Source of the DNA: Streptomyces cinnabarinus
Lineage (GTDB): Bacteria > Actinomycetota > Actinomycetes > Streptomycetales > Streptomycetaceae
Direction of reading: 5' to 3'
Assembly: GCF_027270315.1 (NCBI RefSeq)
Contig: NZ_CP114413.1
Span: 6,014,001-6,078,000, forward strand
DNA length: 64,000 bases
Shown one piece after another: positions 43,968-52,711 of the stretch. The translations under genes were made by a program, and so were the position numbers. How positions within the stretch are numbered: the first letter of the stretch is position 1; the number at the start of each line of letters is the position of its first letter. Below the pieces are notes generated by a model. It made no database searches, was not told where the DNA came from, and saw only the letters and a program-made list of their open reading frames with translations.

Positions 43968-45107
43968 ATGTCTGCCGAGAGCACGCCGGAGTCCGGCATA
44001 CCGGATGGCACCGGCCCCACGGCCCCGGGCCACCGCCCCAAGGGTCACCGCCGCAAGCCCCGCGACAAGCGCGGCAAGGGCCTGCGGATCGCGGCCTGGA
44101 CCGCCGCCGGGATCGTCGTCCTGGGCGGCACCGGAGCCGGCTATCTGTACTTCAAGCTCAACGGCAACATCGACAGCGTTGACATCGACCAGGCCCTCGG
44201 CACCGACCGCCCGGAGAAGGTCGACAACGGCTCGGAGAACATCCTCGTCCTCGGCTCCGACACCCGCTCCGGCTCCAACCAGGACCTCGGCGGCGGCGCC
44301 GACGACGGCAGCGCCCGCTCCGACACCGCGATGATCGTGCACGTCTACAAGGGCCACAAGAAGGCCAGCGTGGTCTCCATCCCGCGCGACACCCTCATCG
44401 ACCGGCCCGAGTGCACCGACACCGACGGCAACACCCACGACGCCGCGAGCGGCGTGATGTTCAACTCGGCGTACACCACCGGCGGTGCGGCCTGCGCGGT
44501 GAAGACCGTCGAGTCGATCACCGATCTGCGCATGGACCACTATCTGGAGGTCGACTTCAGCGGCTTCCAGAAGCTGATCGACGACCTCGGCGGCGTGGAG
44601 ATCACCACCACCGAGGACATCAGCGACCCCGACAGCCATCTGAACCTCAAGGCCGGCACCCACACCCTGGACGGCGAGCAGGCCCTCGGCCTGGTCCGCA
44701 CCCGGCACGGCGTCGGCGACGGCTCCGACCTCGGCCGGATCCAGCTCCAGCAGGCCTTCATCAAGGCACTGATCGCCCAGGTCAAGGACGTCGGCCTGTT
44801 CACCAGCCCGAAGAAGCTCTACGACCTGGCGGACACCGCGACCAAGACGATCACCACCGACTCCGACCTCGGCTCGGTCAACAAGCTCATGACCTTCGCC
44901 AACGGTCTGAGGGGCATCAGCCCGAACGACATGACCATGGTGACGATGCCGGTCCAGTACGACCCCGCCAACGCCAACCGCGTGCTGCCCGAGGAGAAGA
45001 AGGCAGAACAGGTCTGGAAGGCCCTGAAGAACGACCGTGCGATCCCGAAGTCGGCGACCGAGGGGACGGCCACGGGGCAGGCGAAGGACGTCGTCAGCGC
45101 CGGCTAG
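43968..45107 (+). CDS. LytR-CpsA-Psr (LCP) family wall ligase
   Basis: The 379-residue protein has a cytoplasmic basic tail, one membrane helix (IAAWTAAGIVVLGGTGAGYL) and an extracellular LCP domain. Conserved residues are in LVLGSDTRSG, SDTAMIVHV and VVSIPRDTLI, with the Arg in LVRTRHG. LCP enzymes move teichoic-type or capsular polymers from lipid carriers to peptidoglycan. The ATG at 43968 follows CGAGGAG. Confidence 0.95.
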   Translation: MSAESTPESGIPDGTGPTAPGHRPKGHRRKPRDKRGKGLRIAAWTAAGIVVLGGTGAGYLYFKLNGNIDSVDIDQALGTDRPEKVDNGSENILVLGSDTRSGSNQDLGGGADDGSARSDTAMIVHVYKGHKKASVVSIPRDTLIDRPECTDTDGNTHDAASGVMFNSAYTTGGAACAVKTVESITDLRMDHYLEVDFSGFQKLIDDLGGVEITTTEDISDPDSHLNLKAGTHTLDGEQALGLVRTRHGVGDGSDLGRIQLQQAFIKALIAQVKDVGLFTSPKKLYDLADTATKTITTDSDLGSVNKLMTFANGLRGISPNDMTMVTMPVQYDPANANRVLPEEKKAEQVWKALKNDRAIPKSATEGTATGQAKDVVSAG

Positions 45108-45115
45108 CGGCGCTC

Positions 45116-45142
45116 GGGAATACCTGACGCGCACCCCCCGTT
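45116..45142 (+). promoter_or_regulatory. sigma-R promoter of rpmE
   Basis: GGGAAT (45116-45121), exactly 18 bases, then GTT (45140-45142) is a perfect sigma-R promoter. rpmE is an established sigma-R target in S. coelicolor, linking thiol stress to a zinc-binding ribosomal protein. Confidence 0.88.
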
Positions 45143-45245
45143 TTGGGGGATGGCCCCAGTCCTGGCAGACTGGTACGTCGGCCCCGGTTCACGCCCCCGC
45201 ATCCCGCGATGGCGACCCGGTGCCCTCCCGAAACTAGGAGACACC

Positions 45246-45467
45246 TTGAAGCGCGACATCCACCCCGAGTACGTCGAGACGCAGGTCAGCTGCACCTGTG
45301 GCGCGTCGTTCACCACCCGTAGCACGATCGCGAGCGGCGCCATCCGCGCCGAGGTCTGCTCCGAGTGCCACCCGTTCTACACGGGCAAGCAGAAGATCCT
45401 CGACACCGGTGGCCGTGTGGCCCGCTTCGAGGCCCGCTTCGGCAAGGCTGCCGGCTCCAAGAAGTAG
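45246..45467 (+). CDS. rpmE: 50S ribosomal protein L31 (zinc form)
   Basis: The 73-residue L31 keeps the four-Cys type zinc site with CTCG near residue 16 and CSEC near 36, so it is the C+ form. L31 bridges the ribosomal subunits. The TTG at 45246 begins the conserved MKRDIHPEYV and follows TAGGAG. A perfect sigma-R promoter lies upstream. Confidence 0.97.
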   Translation: MKRDIHPEYVETQVSCTCGASFTTRSTIASGAIRAEVCSECHPFYTGKQKILDTGGRVARFEARFGKAAGSKK

Positions 45468-45576
45468 CGAGCCCCATTTCGCCGGTCCACGGCCGCGCCC
45501 TCACCGGGGCGTGTCCGGGACCGGCGTTTTTGGTAGCCCTTGCACTTCCCTTCGTACGCATTTCAGGAGCCGAAAG

Positions 45577-46653
45577 ATGTTCGAGGCCGTCGAGGAACTC
45601 GTCGCCGAGCACGCCGATCTGGAGAAGCAGCTCGCCGACCCGTCGGTCTTCGCCGACCAGGCGAACGCGCGCAGGCTGAACAAGCGCTACGCCGAGCTCA
45701 CCCCGATCGTCGCCACGTTCCGCTCCTGGAAGCAGACGGGCGACGACATCGAGACCGCTCGTGAACTGGCCGCCGACGACCCGGAGTTCGCCGCGGAGGT
45801 CAAGGAGCTGGACAAGCAGCGCGAGGAGCTGACCGAGAAGCTCCGCCTGCTGCTGGTCCCGCGTGACCCCAGCGACGACAAGGACGTCATCCTGGAGATC
45901 AAGGCCGGCGCCGGCGGCGACGAGTCCGCCCTGTTCGCCGGTGATCTGCTGCGCATGTACCTGCGCTACGCCGAGCGCGTCGGCTGGAAGACCGAGATCA
46001 TCGATGCCACCGAGTCCGAGCTCGGCGGCTACAAGGACGTCCAGGTCGCCGTGAAGACCAAGGGCGGCCAGGGCGCCACGGAGCCCGGTCAGGGCGTGTG
46101 GGCCCGGCTGAAGTACGAGGGCGGCGTGCACCGGGTGCAGCGCGTCCCGGCCACCGAGTCCCAGGGCCGCATCCACACCTCCGCGGCCGGTGTGCTGGTC
46201 ACGCCGGAGGCCGAGGAGGTCGAGGTCGAGATCAACCCCAACGACCTCCGGATCGACGTCTACCGCTCCTCCGGGCCGGGCGGGCAGTCCGTCAACACCA
46301 CGGACTCCGCCGTGCGCATCACGCACATCCCCACCGGAGTGGTCGCTTCCTGCCAGAACGAGAAGAGCCAGCTGCAGAACAAGGAGCAGGCACTGCGTAT
46401 CCTGCGCTCCAGGCTGCTCGCCGCGGCTCAGGAGGAAGCGGAGAAGGAAGCCGCCGACGCCCGCCGCAGCCAGGTCCGCACCGTCGACCGCTCCGAGAAG
46501 ATCCGTACGTACAACTTCCCGGAGAATCGCATCTCGGACCACCGCGTGGGATTCAAGGCGTACAACCTGGACCAGGTCCTGGACGGCGAACTCGACGCGG
46601 TGATCCAGGCCTGCGTCGACGCGGACTCGGCCGCCAAGCTCGCAGCCGCGTAA
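45577..46653 (+). CDS. prfA: peptide chain release factor 1
   Basis: The 358-residue RF1 reads UAA and UAG. The PAT codon-recognition tripeptide is in VQRVPATESQGR and the GGQ motif is in SSGPGGQSVNTTDSA; the Gln is methylated by PrmC, encoded next. The ATG at 45577 follows CAGGAG. It lies 109 bases after rpmE. Confidence 0.98.
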   Translation: MFEAVEELVAEHADLEKQLADPSVFADQANARRLNKRYAELTPIVATFRSWKQTGDDIETARELAADDPEFAAEVKELDKQREELTEKLRLLLVPRDPSDDKDVILEIKAGAGGDESALFAGDLLRMYLRYAERVGWKTEIIDATESELGGYKDVQVAVKTKGGQGATEPGQGVWARLKYEGGVHRVQRVPATESQGRIHTSAAGVLVTPEAEEVEVEINPNDLRIDVYRSSGPGGQSVNTTDSAVRITHIPTGVVASCQNEKSQLQNKEQALRILRSRLLAAAQEEAEKEAADARRSQVRTVDRSEKIRTYNFPENRISDHRVGFKAYNLDQVLDGELDAVIQACVDADSAAKLAAA

Positions 46654-46684
46654 GGCACGGAGACGGAAGTACCGGAGGACGAGC

Positions 46685-47530
46685 GTGAACCTGCTGCTCG
46701 CGGAGGTGGCGCAGGCCACCCAGCGGCTGGCCGACGCCGGCGTGCCCTCGCCGCGCAACGACGCGGAGGAGCTCGCCGCGTTCGTGCACGGTGTGAAGCG
46801 GGGCGAGCTGCACTCCGTGCGGGACGCCGACTTCGATGCCCGGTACTGGGAGGTCATCGCCCGCCGTGAGCAGCGCGAGCCGCTCCAGCACATCACCGGC
46901 CGCGCCTTCTTCCGGTACCTGGAGCTCCAGGTCGGCCCCGGCGTCTTCGTGCCCCGCCCCGAGACCGAGTCGGTGGTGGGCTGGGCCATAGACGCCGTAC
47001 GCGCGATGGATGTCGTGGAGCCGCTCATCGTCGACCTGTGCACGGGCTCGGGCGCCATCGCGCTCGCCCTCGCCCAGGAGGTCCCGCGCTCACGGGTGCA
47101 CGCCGTGGAGCTGTCCGAGGACGCGCTGCGCTGGACCCGCAAGAACATGGAGGGCTCCAGGGTCGACCTGCGTCAGGGCAACGCCCTCGACGCCTTCCCC
47201 GACCTCGACGGCCAGGTCGACCTGGTCATCTCCAACCCGCCCTACATCCCGCTCACCGAGTGGGAGTACGTGGCGCCCGAGGCCCGCGACTACGATCCCG
47301 AACTCGCCCTGTTCTCCGGCGAGGACGGCCTCGAGCTGATCCGCGGCATCGAGCGCACCGCGCACCGGCTGCTGCGCCCCGGCGGTGTCGTCGTCATCGA
47401 GCATGCCGACACCCAGGGCGGCCAGGTGCCGTGGATCTTCACCGAGGAGCGGGGCTGGGCCGACGCGGCCGACCACCCGGACCTCAACAACCGCCCCCGG
47501 TTCGCCACGGCCCGCAAGGCCCTGCCGTGA
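46685..47530 (+). CDS. prmC: release factor glutamine methyltransferase
   Basis: PrmC (HemK) methylates the GGQ glutamine of release factors. The 281-residue protein has the N-terminal helical substrate domain, the SAM loop DLCTGSGAIALALA and the NPPY motif in VISNPPYIPLTEWE. It starts GTG 32 bases after prfA with CGGAGGACG, so the enzyme and its substrate are co-expressed. Confidence 0.97.
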   Translation: MNLLLAEVAQATQRLADAGVPSPRNDAEELAAFVHGVKRGELHSVRDADFDARYWEVIARREQREPLQHITGRAFFRYLELQVGPGVFVPRPETESVVGWAIDAVRAMDVVEPLIVDLCTGSGAIALALAQEVPRSRVHAVELSEDALRWTRKNMEGSRVDLRQGNALDAFPDLDGQVDLVISNPPYIPLTEWEYVAPEARDYDPELALFSGEDGLELIRGIERTAHRLLRPGGVVVIEHADTQGGQVPWIFTEERGWADAADHPDLNNRPRFATARKALP

Positions 47531-47577
47531 GCACCCCCAAGTCCTTTCAGCTGTACGTGTACGAGGAGGCCCGCTAG
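47527..47577 (+). CDS. possible 16-residue coupling peptide
   Basis: VSTPKSFQLYVYEEAR starts at a GTG overlapping the prmC stop (GTGA) and stops two bases before the next ATG. Its last codons carry the GAGGAGG ribosome site of the Sua5 gene. It could carry ribosomes from prmC to the next gene, or be chance. Confidence 0.35.
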   Translation: MSTPKSFQLYVYEEAR

Positions 47578-47579
47578 AC

Positions 47580-48227
47580 ATGGCTCGGCGATACGACACC
47601 AATGACGCGACCGACCGCACGACCGGTCTGCGTGAGGCCGCGTCCGCCGTCCGCCGGGGCGAGCTCGTGGTGCTGCCGACGGACACCGTGTACGGCATCG
47701 GCGCCGACGCCTTCTCCAAGGAGGCGGTGGGCGATCTGCTGGAGGCCAAGGGGCGCGGCCGCAGCATGCCCACGCCCGTCCTCATCGGCTCCCCGAACAC
47801 GCTGCACGGCCTGGTCACCGACTTCTCCGAGCTGGCCTGGGAGCTGGTCGACGCGTTCTGGCCGGGCGCGCTGACGCTGGTCGCCAAGCACCAGCCGTCC
47901 CTTCAGTGGGACCTGGGCGACACCCGTGGCACGGTCGCGGTGCGGATGCCGCTGCACCCGGTGGCGATCGAGCTGCTGACCGAGGTCGGCCCGATGGCGG
48001 TCTCCTCGGCCAACCTGACCGGGCACCCGGCTCCGGAGGACTGCGACGCGGCCCAGGGCATGCTCGGCGACTCCGTCTCCGTCTACCTCGACGGCGGTCC
48101 CACGCCCGGCATCGTCCCGTCGTCGATTGTTGACGTCACGGGTGAGGTGCCGCTGCTGCTGCGCGAGGGCGCGATCACGGCGGAGGAGCTGCGCAAGGTG
48201 GTACCCGACCTTGAGGTGGCGAATTGA
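47580..48227 (+). CDS. tsaC: threonylcarbamoyl-AMP synthase (Sua5/YrdC)
   Basis: The 215-residue YrdC domain makes threonylcarbamoyl-AMP for the t6A37 modification of ANN-reading tRNAs. Family motifs are VVLPTDTVYGIGADAF, the KGR loop (EAKGRGRSMPTPVLIG), AFWPGALTLV and MAVSSANLTGHPAP. The ATG at 47580 follows GAGGAGG. It is coupled to the phosphatase-like gene by a TTGA overlap. Confidence 0.95.
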   Translation: MARRYDTNDATDRTTGLREAASAVRRGELVVLPTDTVYGIGADAFSKEAVGDLLEAKGRGRSMPTPVLIGSPNTLHGLVTDFSELAWELVDAFWPGALTLVAKHQPSLQWDLGDTRGTVAVRMPLHPVAIELLTEVGPMAVSSANLTGHPAPEDCDAAQGMLGDSVSVYLDGGPTPGIVPSSIVDVTGEVPLLLREGAITAEELRKVVPDLEVAN

Positions 48228-48904
48228 CAGCCCCTGACGCGGGGCGTGGCATAGGCAACGGGGAACGAGCAGCGGAGATCACGACCACCTTCGTCGGGCT
48301 CCCGCGCGACACCTTCCGCATCCTCCACGTCAGCACCGGCAACGTCTGCCGCTCGCCGATCACCGAGCGGCTGACCCGGCACCATGTGTCGCAGCGGCTC
48401 GGCGTCCTCGGCGGGGCGCTGATCGTGGAGAGCGCGGGCACCTGGGGCCATGAGGGCGCGCCCATGGAGGCCAACGCGGAGACGGTCCTCGCCGACTTCG
48501 GCGCGGACGCCTCCGGCTTCGTGGGCCGGGAGCTGCTGGACGAGCATGTGATCCGCGCCGACCTGGTCCTGACCGCGACCCGGGACCACCGCGCGCAGGT
48601 CATCTCGATGGGCCACTCGGCGGGCCTGCGCACCTTCACCCTGAAGGAGTTCACCCGCCTGGTGAGGGCCATCGACCCGGCGACCCTGCCGCCGCTGGAG
48701 GACGGCATCGTCGAGCGCGCCCGCGCCCTGGTCCGGGCCGCCGCGGCCCTGCGGGGCTGGCTGCTGGCGCCCACGGCGGAGGCGGACGAGGTGTTCGACC
48801 CGTACGGCGCCCCGCTGACCTTCTTCCGGTCGATCGGCGACGAGATACACCAGGCGCTCGACCCGGTGGTCACAGCGCTGACCGGCGTAGCGACGCGCAC
48901 CTAG
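48224..48904 (+). CDS. low-molecular-weight phosphatase family protein lacking the nucleophile Cys
   Basis: The 226-residue protein has the LMW protein tyrosine phosphatase fold, but the P-loop reads ILHVSTGNVCRSPITERL where active enzymes read VCxGNxCRSP: the nucleophile Cys is Ser. The second Cys and the Arg remain. Further motifs are VIRADLVLTATRDH (with D in place of the usual acid loop) and FDPYGAP (DP motif). The TTG start overlaps the Sua5 stop. Loss of the nucleophile suggests a binding or inactive role, unless the second Cys serves. Confidence 0.8.
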   Translation: MTAPDAGRGIGNGERAAEITTTFVGLPRDTFRILHVSTGNVCRSPITERLTRHHVSQRLGVLGGALIVESAGTWGHEGAPMEANAETVLADFGADASGFVGRELLDEHVIRADLVLTATRDHRAQVISMGHSAGLRTFTLKEFTRLVRAIDPATLPPLEDGIVERARALVRAAAALRGWLLAPTAEADEVFDPYGAPLTFFRSIGDEIHQALDPVVTALTGVATRT

Positions 48905-49000
48905 AGCCTGTTGCGAGCTCCCCGCCTGCGCCCCGACGCCCGGCACGAACGCCGCTGCGCCCGCGCTTCGCGCGGACGACGGGGAACTCGCAACAGGCCC
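48904..49000. repeat. MITE-like element with 20-bp terminal inverted repeats
   Basis: Ends 48904-48923 and 48981-49000 are inverted copies (GRGCCTGTTGCGAG, then YTCCCC; 2 mismatches in 20). The 57-base interior has no gene. The element begins at the last base of the phosphatase-like stop codon. It may act as a terminator. A clean target duplication is not seen. Confidence 0.7.
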
Positions 49001-49069
49001 TGGCCGAGCGGTGCGCCTGGGGCGGGCCTACATTGGTGCTACGTCACCGTCGACGCCCCGGAGCCCATC

Positions 49070-50308
49070 ATGTCGGTCAGCCCTGTCCTAGAGGCCGATG
49101 TCCTGCGTCGGCAGGATCCCGAGCTGGCGGAGATCCTGCTCGGGGAACGGGAGCGGCAGGCGAGCACCCTGCAGCTGATCGCCGCCGAGAACTTCACCTC
49201 GCCGGCCGTGCTGGCCGCGCTCGGCTCGCCGCTCGCCAACAAGTACGCCGAGGGCTATCCCGGCGCCCGGCACCACGGCGGCTGCGAGATCGTCGACGTC
49301 GCCGAGCGGATCGCCGTTGACCGCGCCAAGGGGCTGTTCGGCGCCGAGCACGCCAACGTCCAGGCGCACTCGGGCTCTTCGGCCGTGCTGGCCGCCTACG
49401 CGGCCCTGCTGCGCCCCGGCGACACCGTCCTCGCCCTCGGCCTGCCCTACGGCGGCCATCTCACCCACGGTTCGCCCGCCAACTTCTCCGGCCGCTGGTT
49501 CGACTTCGTCCCCTACGGCGTCGACGCGGAGACCGGTCTCCTCGACCACGAGCAGGTTCGGACGCTGGCCCGCAGCCACCGGCCCAAGGCCATCGTGTGC
49601 GGGTCCATCTGCTACCCCCGGCACATCGACTACGCCTTCTTCCGCGAGGTCGCCGACGAGGTGGGCGCCTATCTCATCGCCGACGCCGCCCATCCCATCG
49701 GCCTGGTCGCCGGGGGAGCGGCGCCCAGCCCCCTGCCGTACGCGGACATCGTGTGCGCCACCACCCACAAGGTGCTGCGCGGGCCGCGCGGCGGGATGAT
49801 CCTGTGCGGCGCCGAGCTCGCCGAACGGGTCGACCGGGCCGTGTTCCCCTTCACCCAGGGCGGTGCGCAGATGCACACCATCGCCGCGAAGGCCGTCGCG
49901 TTCGGCGAGGCGGCAACACCGGCGTTCACCGCGTACGCCCATCAGGTGGTCGCCAACGCCCGGGTGCTCGCCGCCGGTCTCGCCGCCGAGGGGCTCGTCG
50001 TCACCACCGGCGGCACCGACACCCATCTGATCACCGCCGACCCCGCGCCGCTCGGCGTCGACGGCCGCACCGGCCGCGGACTGCTCGCCGCCGCCGGAAT
50101 CGTCCTGGACTGCTGTGCTCTTCCCCACGGTGACTCCCGCGGCCTGCGCCTGGGCACCGCCGCGCTGACCACCCAGGGCATGGGGGAGCAGGAGATGGCC
50201 CAGGTCAGCGCGCTGATCGCGGGGGTGCTGCGGGGCGAGGCGGAAGCGGTCAGGGCACGTGAAGAAGTACGGGATCTTGCCGGGGGATTTCCGCCGTATC
50301 CCGGCTGA
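49070..50308 (+). CDS. glyA: serine hydroxymethyltransferase
   Basis: The 412-residue PLP enzyme swaps serine and glycine with tetrahydrofolate. It has ASTLQLIAAENFTSPAVLAA, KYAEGYPGARHHGGCE, and the Schiff-base Lys in CATTHKVLRGPRGGMI (canonical THKTLRGPRGG). The ATG at 49070 is chosen because the conserved fold follows. The wall-gene neighbour wecA lies downstream. Confidence 0.95.
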   Translation: MSVSPVLEADVLRRQDPELAEILLGERERQASTLQLIAAENFTSPAVLAALGSPLANKYAEGYPGARHHGGCEIVDVAERIAVDRAKGLFGAEHANVQAHSGSSAVLAAYAALLRPGDTVLALGLPYGGHLTHGSPANFSGRWFDFVPYGVDAETGLLDHEQVRTLARSHRPKAIVCGSICYPRHIDYAFFREVADEVGAYLIADAAHPIGLVAGGAAPSPLPYADIVCATTHKVLRGPRGGMILCGAELAERVDRAVFPFTQGGAQMHTIAAKAVAFGEAATPAFTAYAHQVVANARVLAAGLAAEGLVVTTGGTDTHLITADPAPLGVDGRTGRGLLAAAGIVLDCCALPHGDSRGLRLGTAALTTQGMGEQEMAQVSALIAGVLRGEAEAVRAREEVRDLAGGFPPYPG

Positions 50309-50437
50309 GCCTGGGTAGACGCACCCGTGTGCACAGCCTCACGTGCAACCATCGTCGCTACCCGGAAGTCCCCAACCATATGCGTGCATCGCTAGGGTGT
50401 GGGGCTGAGATGGCCAGCGAGACCTGTGGGGAAGCCT

Positions 50438-51751
50438 GTGCGTGAATACCTGCTGACGCTCTGCATCACGGCCGCGGTGACGTACCTGCTCACGGGGCCG
50501 GTGCGGAAGTTCGCGATCGTGGCCGGGGCGATGCCGGAGATCCGGGCACGTGACGTGCACCGGGAACCCACTCCGCGCCTCGGCGGTATCGCCATGTTCT
50601 TCGGGCTGTGCGCGGGACTGCTGGTCGCCGACCACCTGGCAAACCTCAGCACCGTCTTCGAGAACTCCAACGAACCGCGCGCCCTGCTCTCGGGTGCCGC
50701 GCTGATCTGGCTGATCGGCGTCCTGGACGACAAGTTCGAGATCGACGCCCTGATCAAGCTGGGCGGCCAGATGATCGCCGCCGGCGTCATGGTCATGCAG
50801 GGTCTGACGATCCTGTGGCTGCCCATCCCCGGCTTCGGCTCGGTGGCGCTGACCCAGTGGCAGGGCACCCTGCTCACGGTCGCGCTGGTCGTCATCACCA
50901 TCAACGCGGTCAACTTCGTCGACGGCCTCGACGGCCTCGCGGCGGGCATGGTGTGCATCGCCTCGGCCGCGTTCTTCCTCTACGCCTACCGCGTCTGGGT
51001 GTCGTACGGCATCGAGGCCGCCGCCCCGGCGACGCTGTTCTCGGCGATCCTGATGGGCATGTGCCTGGGCTTCCTGCCGCACAACATGCATCCCGCGCGC
51101 ATCTTCATGGGCGACTCGGGGTCGATGCTGATCGGCCTGGTGCTCGCGGCGGGCGCGATCTCCATCACGGGTCAGGTCGACCCGGACGCGCTGAAGCTGT
51201 TCGCGGGCTCGGAGAAGGCGGCCGTGCACCAGACGGTGCCGGTGTACATCCCGCTGCTGCTGCCGCTGACCATCATCGCGATCCCGGCCGCGGACCTGGT
51301 GCTGGCGATCGTGCGGCGCACCTGGCGCGGCCAGTCCCCGTTCGCCGCGGACCGAGGCCATCTGCACCACCGGCTCCTGGAGATCGGCCACTCGCACAGC
51401 CGGGCCGTGCTCATCATGTACTTCTGGTCCGCGCTGATCGCCTTCGGCGCCCTGGCCTACTCGGTGAACTCGGCGTCCATGTGGATCGTGCTGGGCGTGG
51501 TGTTCCTCAGCGCTATCGGTCTTGTCCTGCTGCTGCTCCCGCGGTTCACCCCGCGCGCCCCGCGCTGGGCCCAGGCCTTCGTGCCGCCGCGCTACCGGCG
51601 CCGTGCGCCCGTGGTGGAACCGGCGGCTGCCACTCCGCAGACCGCGATGGAGGAACCCCGTACTCCGGTACCCGCCGGGGTCAACGGTGCTACGGCTCTC
51701 GGCGCTCGTTCGCGCCACCTGGACCGGCGTAAAGCCGGAACGTCGCGCTGA
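50438..51751 (+). CDS. wecA: polyprenyl-phosphate GlcNAc-1-phosphate transferase
   Basis: The 437-residue polytopic membrane protein has about eleven helices. Family motifs are GVLDDKFEIDALIKLGGQ (DD), NAVNFVDGLDGLAAGMV, FMGDSGSMLIGL and the cytosolic HLHHRLLEIGHSHSR. It starts polymer or linkage-unit synthesis by moving GlcNAc-1-P to the lipid carrier. The GTG at 50438 follows GGGGAAG. The last 70 residues are disordered. Confidence 0.92.
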   Translation: MREYLLTLCITAAVTYLLTGPVRKFAIVAGAMPEIRARDVHREPTPRLGGIAMFFGLCAGLLVADHLANLSTVFENSNEPRALLSGAALIWLIGVLDDKFEIDALIKLGGQMIAAGVMVMQGLTILWLPIPGFGSVALTQWQGTLLTVALVVITINAVNFVDGLDGLAAGMVCIASAAFFLYAYRVWVSYGIEAAAPATLFSAILMGMCLGFLPHNMHPARIFMGDSGSMLIGLVLAAGAISITGQVDPDALKLFAGSEKAAVHQTVPVYIPLLLPLTIIAIPAADLVLAIVRRTWRGQSPFAADRGHLHHRLLEIGHSHSRAVLIMYFWSALIAFGALAYSVNSASMWIVLGVVFLSAIGLVLLLLPRFTPRAPRWAQAFVPPRYRRRAPVVEPAAATPQTAMEEPRTPVPAGVNGATALGARSRHLDRRKAGTSR

Positions 51752-52048
51752 CGCCAAGGTAAGAATCTGACTAGAGCATTGCCAAACCGTGGGGGAACCA
51801 AGCGGCGCAATACCAGACAAATGGGCGCCGTTCCTGCACATACGCGCACTGTCACTCTCATGTGTGACAGCGAGCACACCTGCCAGGTAAAGACCTCATC
51901 AAATAGTTTGTGATACGGTTCACGAGAACCCGGGATAGAGCCGAAGGACCGTAGTGCGACGGTCCATCGGAGTGAGGTTCTCTCTCAGCCCGGGACTACG
52001 CTCGTCCATGACGACACCCCTGCCCCCTGTGAAAGCGGAGTTGCCGCC
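51752..52048 (+). other. 297-bp region upstream of the atp operon
   Basis: No gene is seen. It must hold the atp promoter. It has an inverted repeat CTGTCAC-N8-GTGACAG (51849-51870) and a Crp-like site. A TACGGT at about 51914 is a possible -10, without a good -35. Confidence 0.5.
51863..51878. promoter_or_regulatory. candidate Crp site upstream of atpI
   Basis: TGTGA-N6-GCACA differs at one base from the cAMP-Crp pattern TGTGA-N6-TCACA. It lies about 170 bases before atpI, in the probable promoter region. The match is by eye. Confidence 0.35.
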
Positions 52049-52486
52049 ATGCCGTCCAATGACGCCCGGAACCTTCTGCAGTGCGCTGTGCCCACAGCGG
52101 CTGCCGGCGCGATTGTCGTCGCCGTCAGCGCTGCGGTGGCCGGCGGCAAGGGGGCAATCGGTGCGGCGGTCGGCACACTGCTCGCCATCCTGTTCATGGG
52201 AATCGGCCTGTACGTCCTGCAGTGGACGGCAAAAACGCTCCCGCAGTTGTTCCAGGCCATGGGGTTGATGCTTTATGTCGCCCAGCTCCTGCTTCTTCTG
52301 ATCTTCGTCGCCCTCTTCAAGGACACCTCTCTCTTCAATGCGAAGACGTTCGCGATTTCGCTCGTCGTCGCAACCGTCGTGTGGATGGCCGCGCAGGCTC
52401 GTGCGCATATGAAGGCCAAGCTCTTCTACATCGACCCGGACTCCACGAAGAGCGAGAAGCCCGAGAAGACAGGGCCGTCGTCGTGA
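52049..52486 (+). CDS. atpI: ATP synthase protein I
   Basis: The 145-residue membrane protein has four hydrophobic segments (AAAGAIVVAVSAAV, then GTLLAILFMGIGLYVL, YVAQLLLLLIFVALF and ISLVVATVVWMAA), the plan of AtpI, which helps assemble the c ring. It leads the atp operon. The ATG at 52049 is 225 bases before atpB. Confidence 0.88.
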   Translation: MPSNDARNLLQCAVPTAAAGAIVVAVSAAVAGGKGAIGAAVGTLLAILFMGIGLYVLQWTAKTLPQLFQAMGLMLYVAQLLLLLIFVALFKDTSLFNAKTFAISLVVATVVWMAAQARAHMKAKLFYIDPDSTKSEKPEKTGPSS

Positions 52487-52711
52487 GGGGTAGGGGCGGG
52501 ATAAAGGCCTGGGGGAACTCCTGCTATCGTCCGGTGCCAACTGCGGCATCGCGGGCGCGGGCATCCAAGCTGACGCCTGCTCGATCGCGAGGCTTGATGC
52601 CCCAGAGCCGCCCTCACATCCGTAACACCAGTCCGGTGCCGACCCGCGGCTGCGCGCCGCGCCGACACAACGAGGTTGCCGTACCTATGCGTCACGCCGA
52701 AGGAGCCCGCG

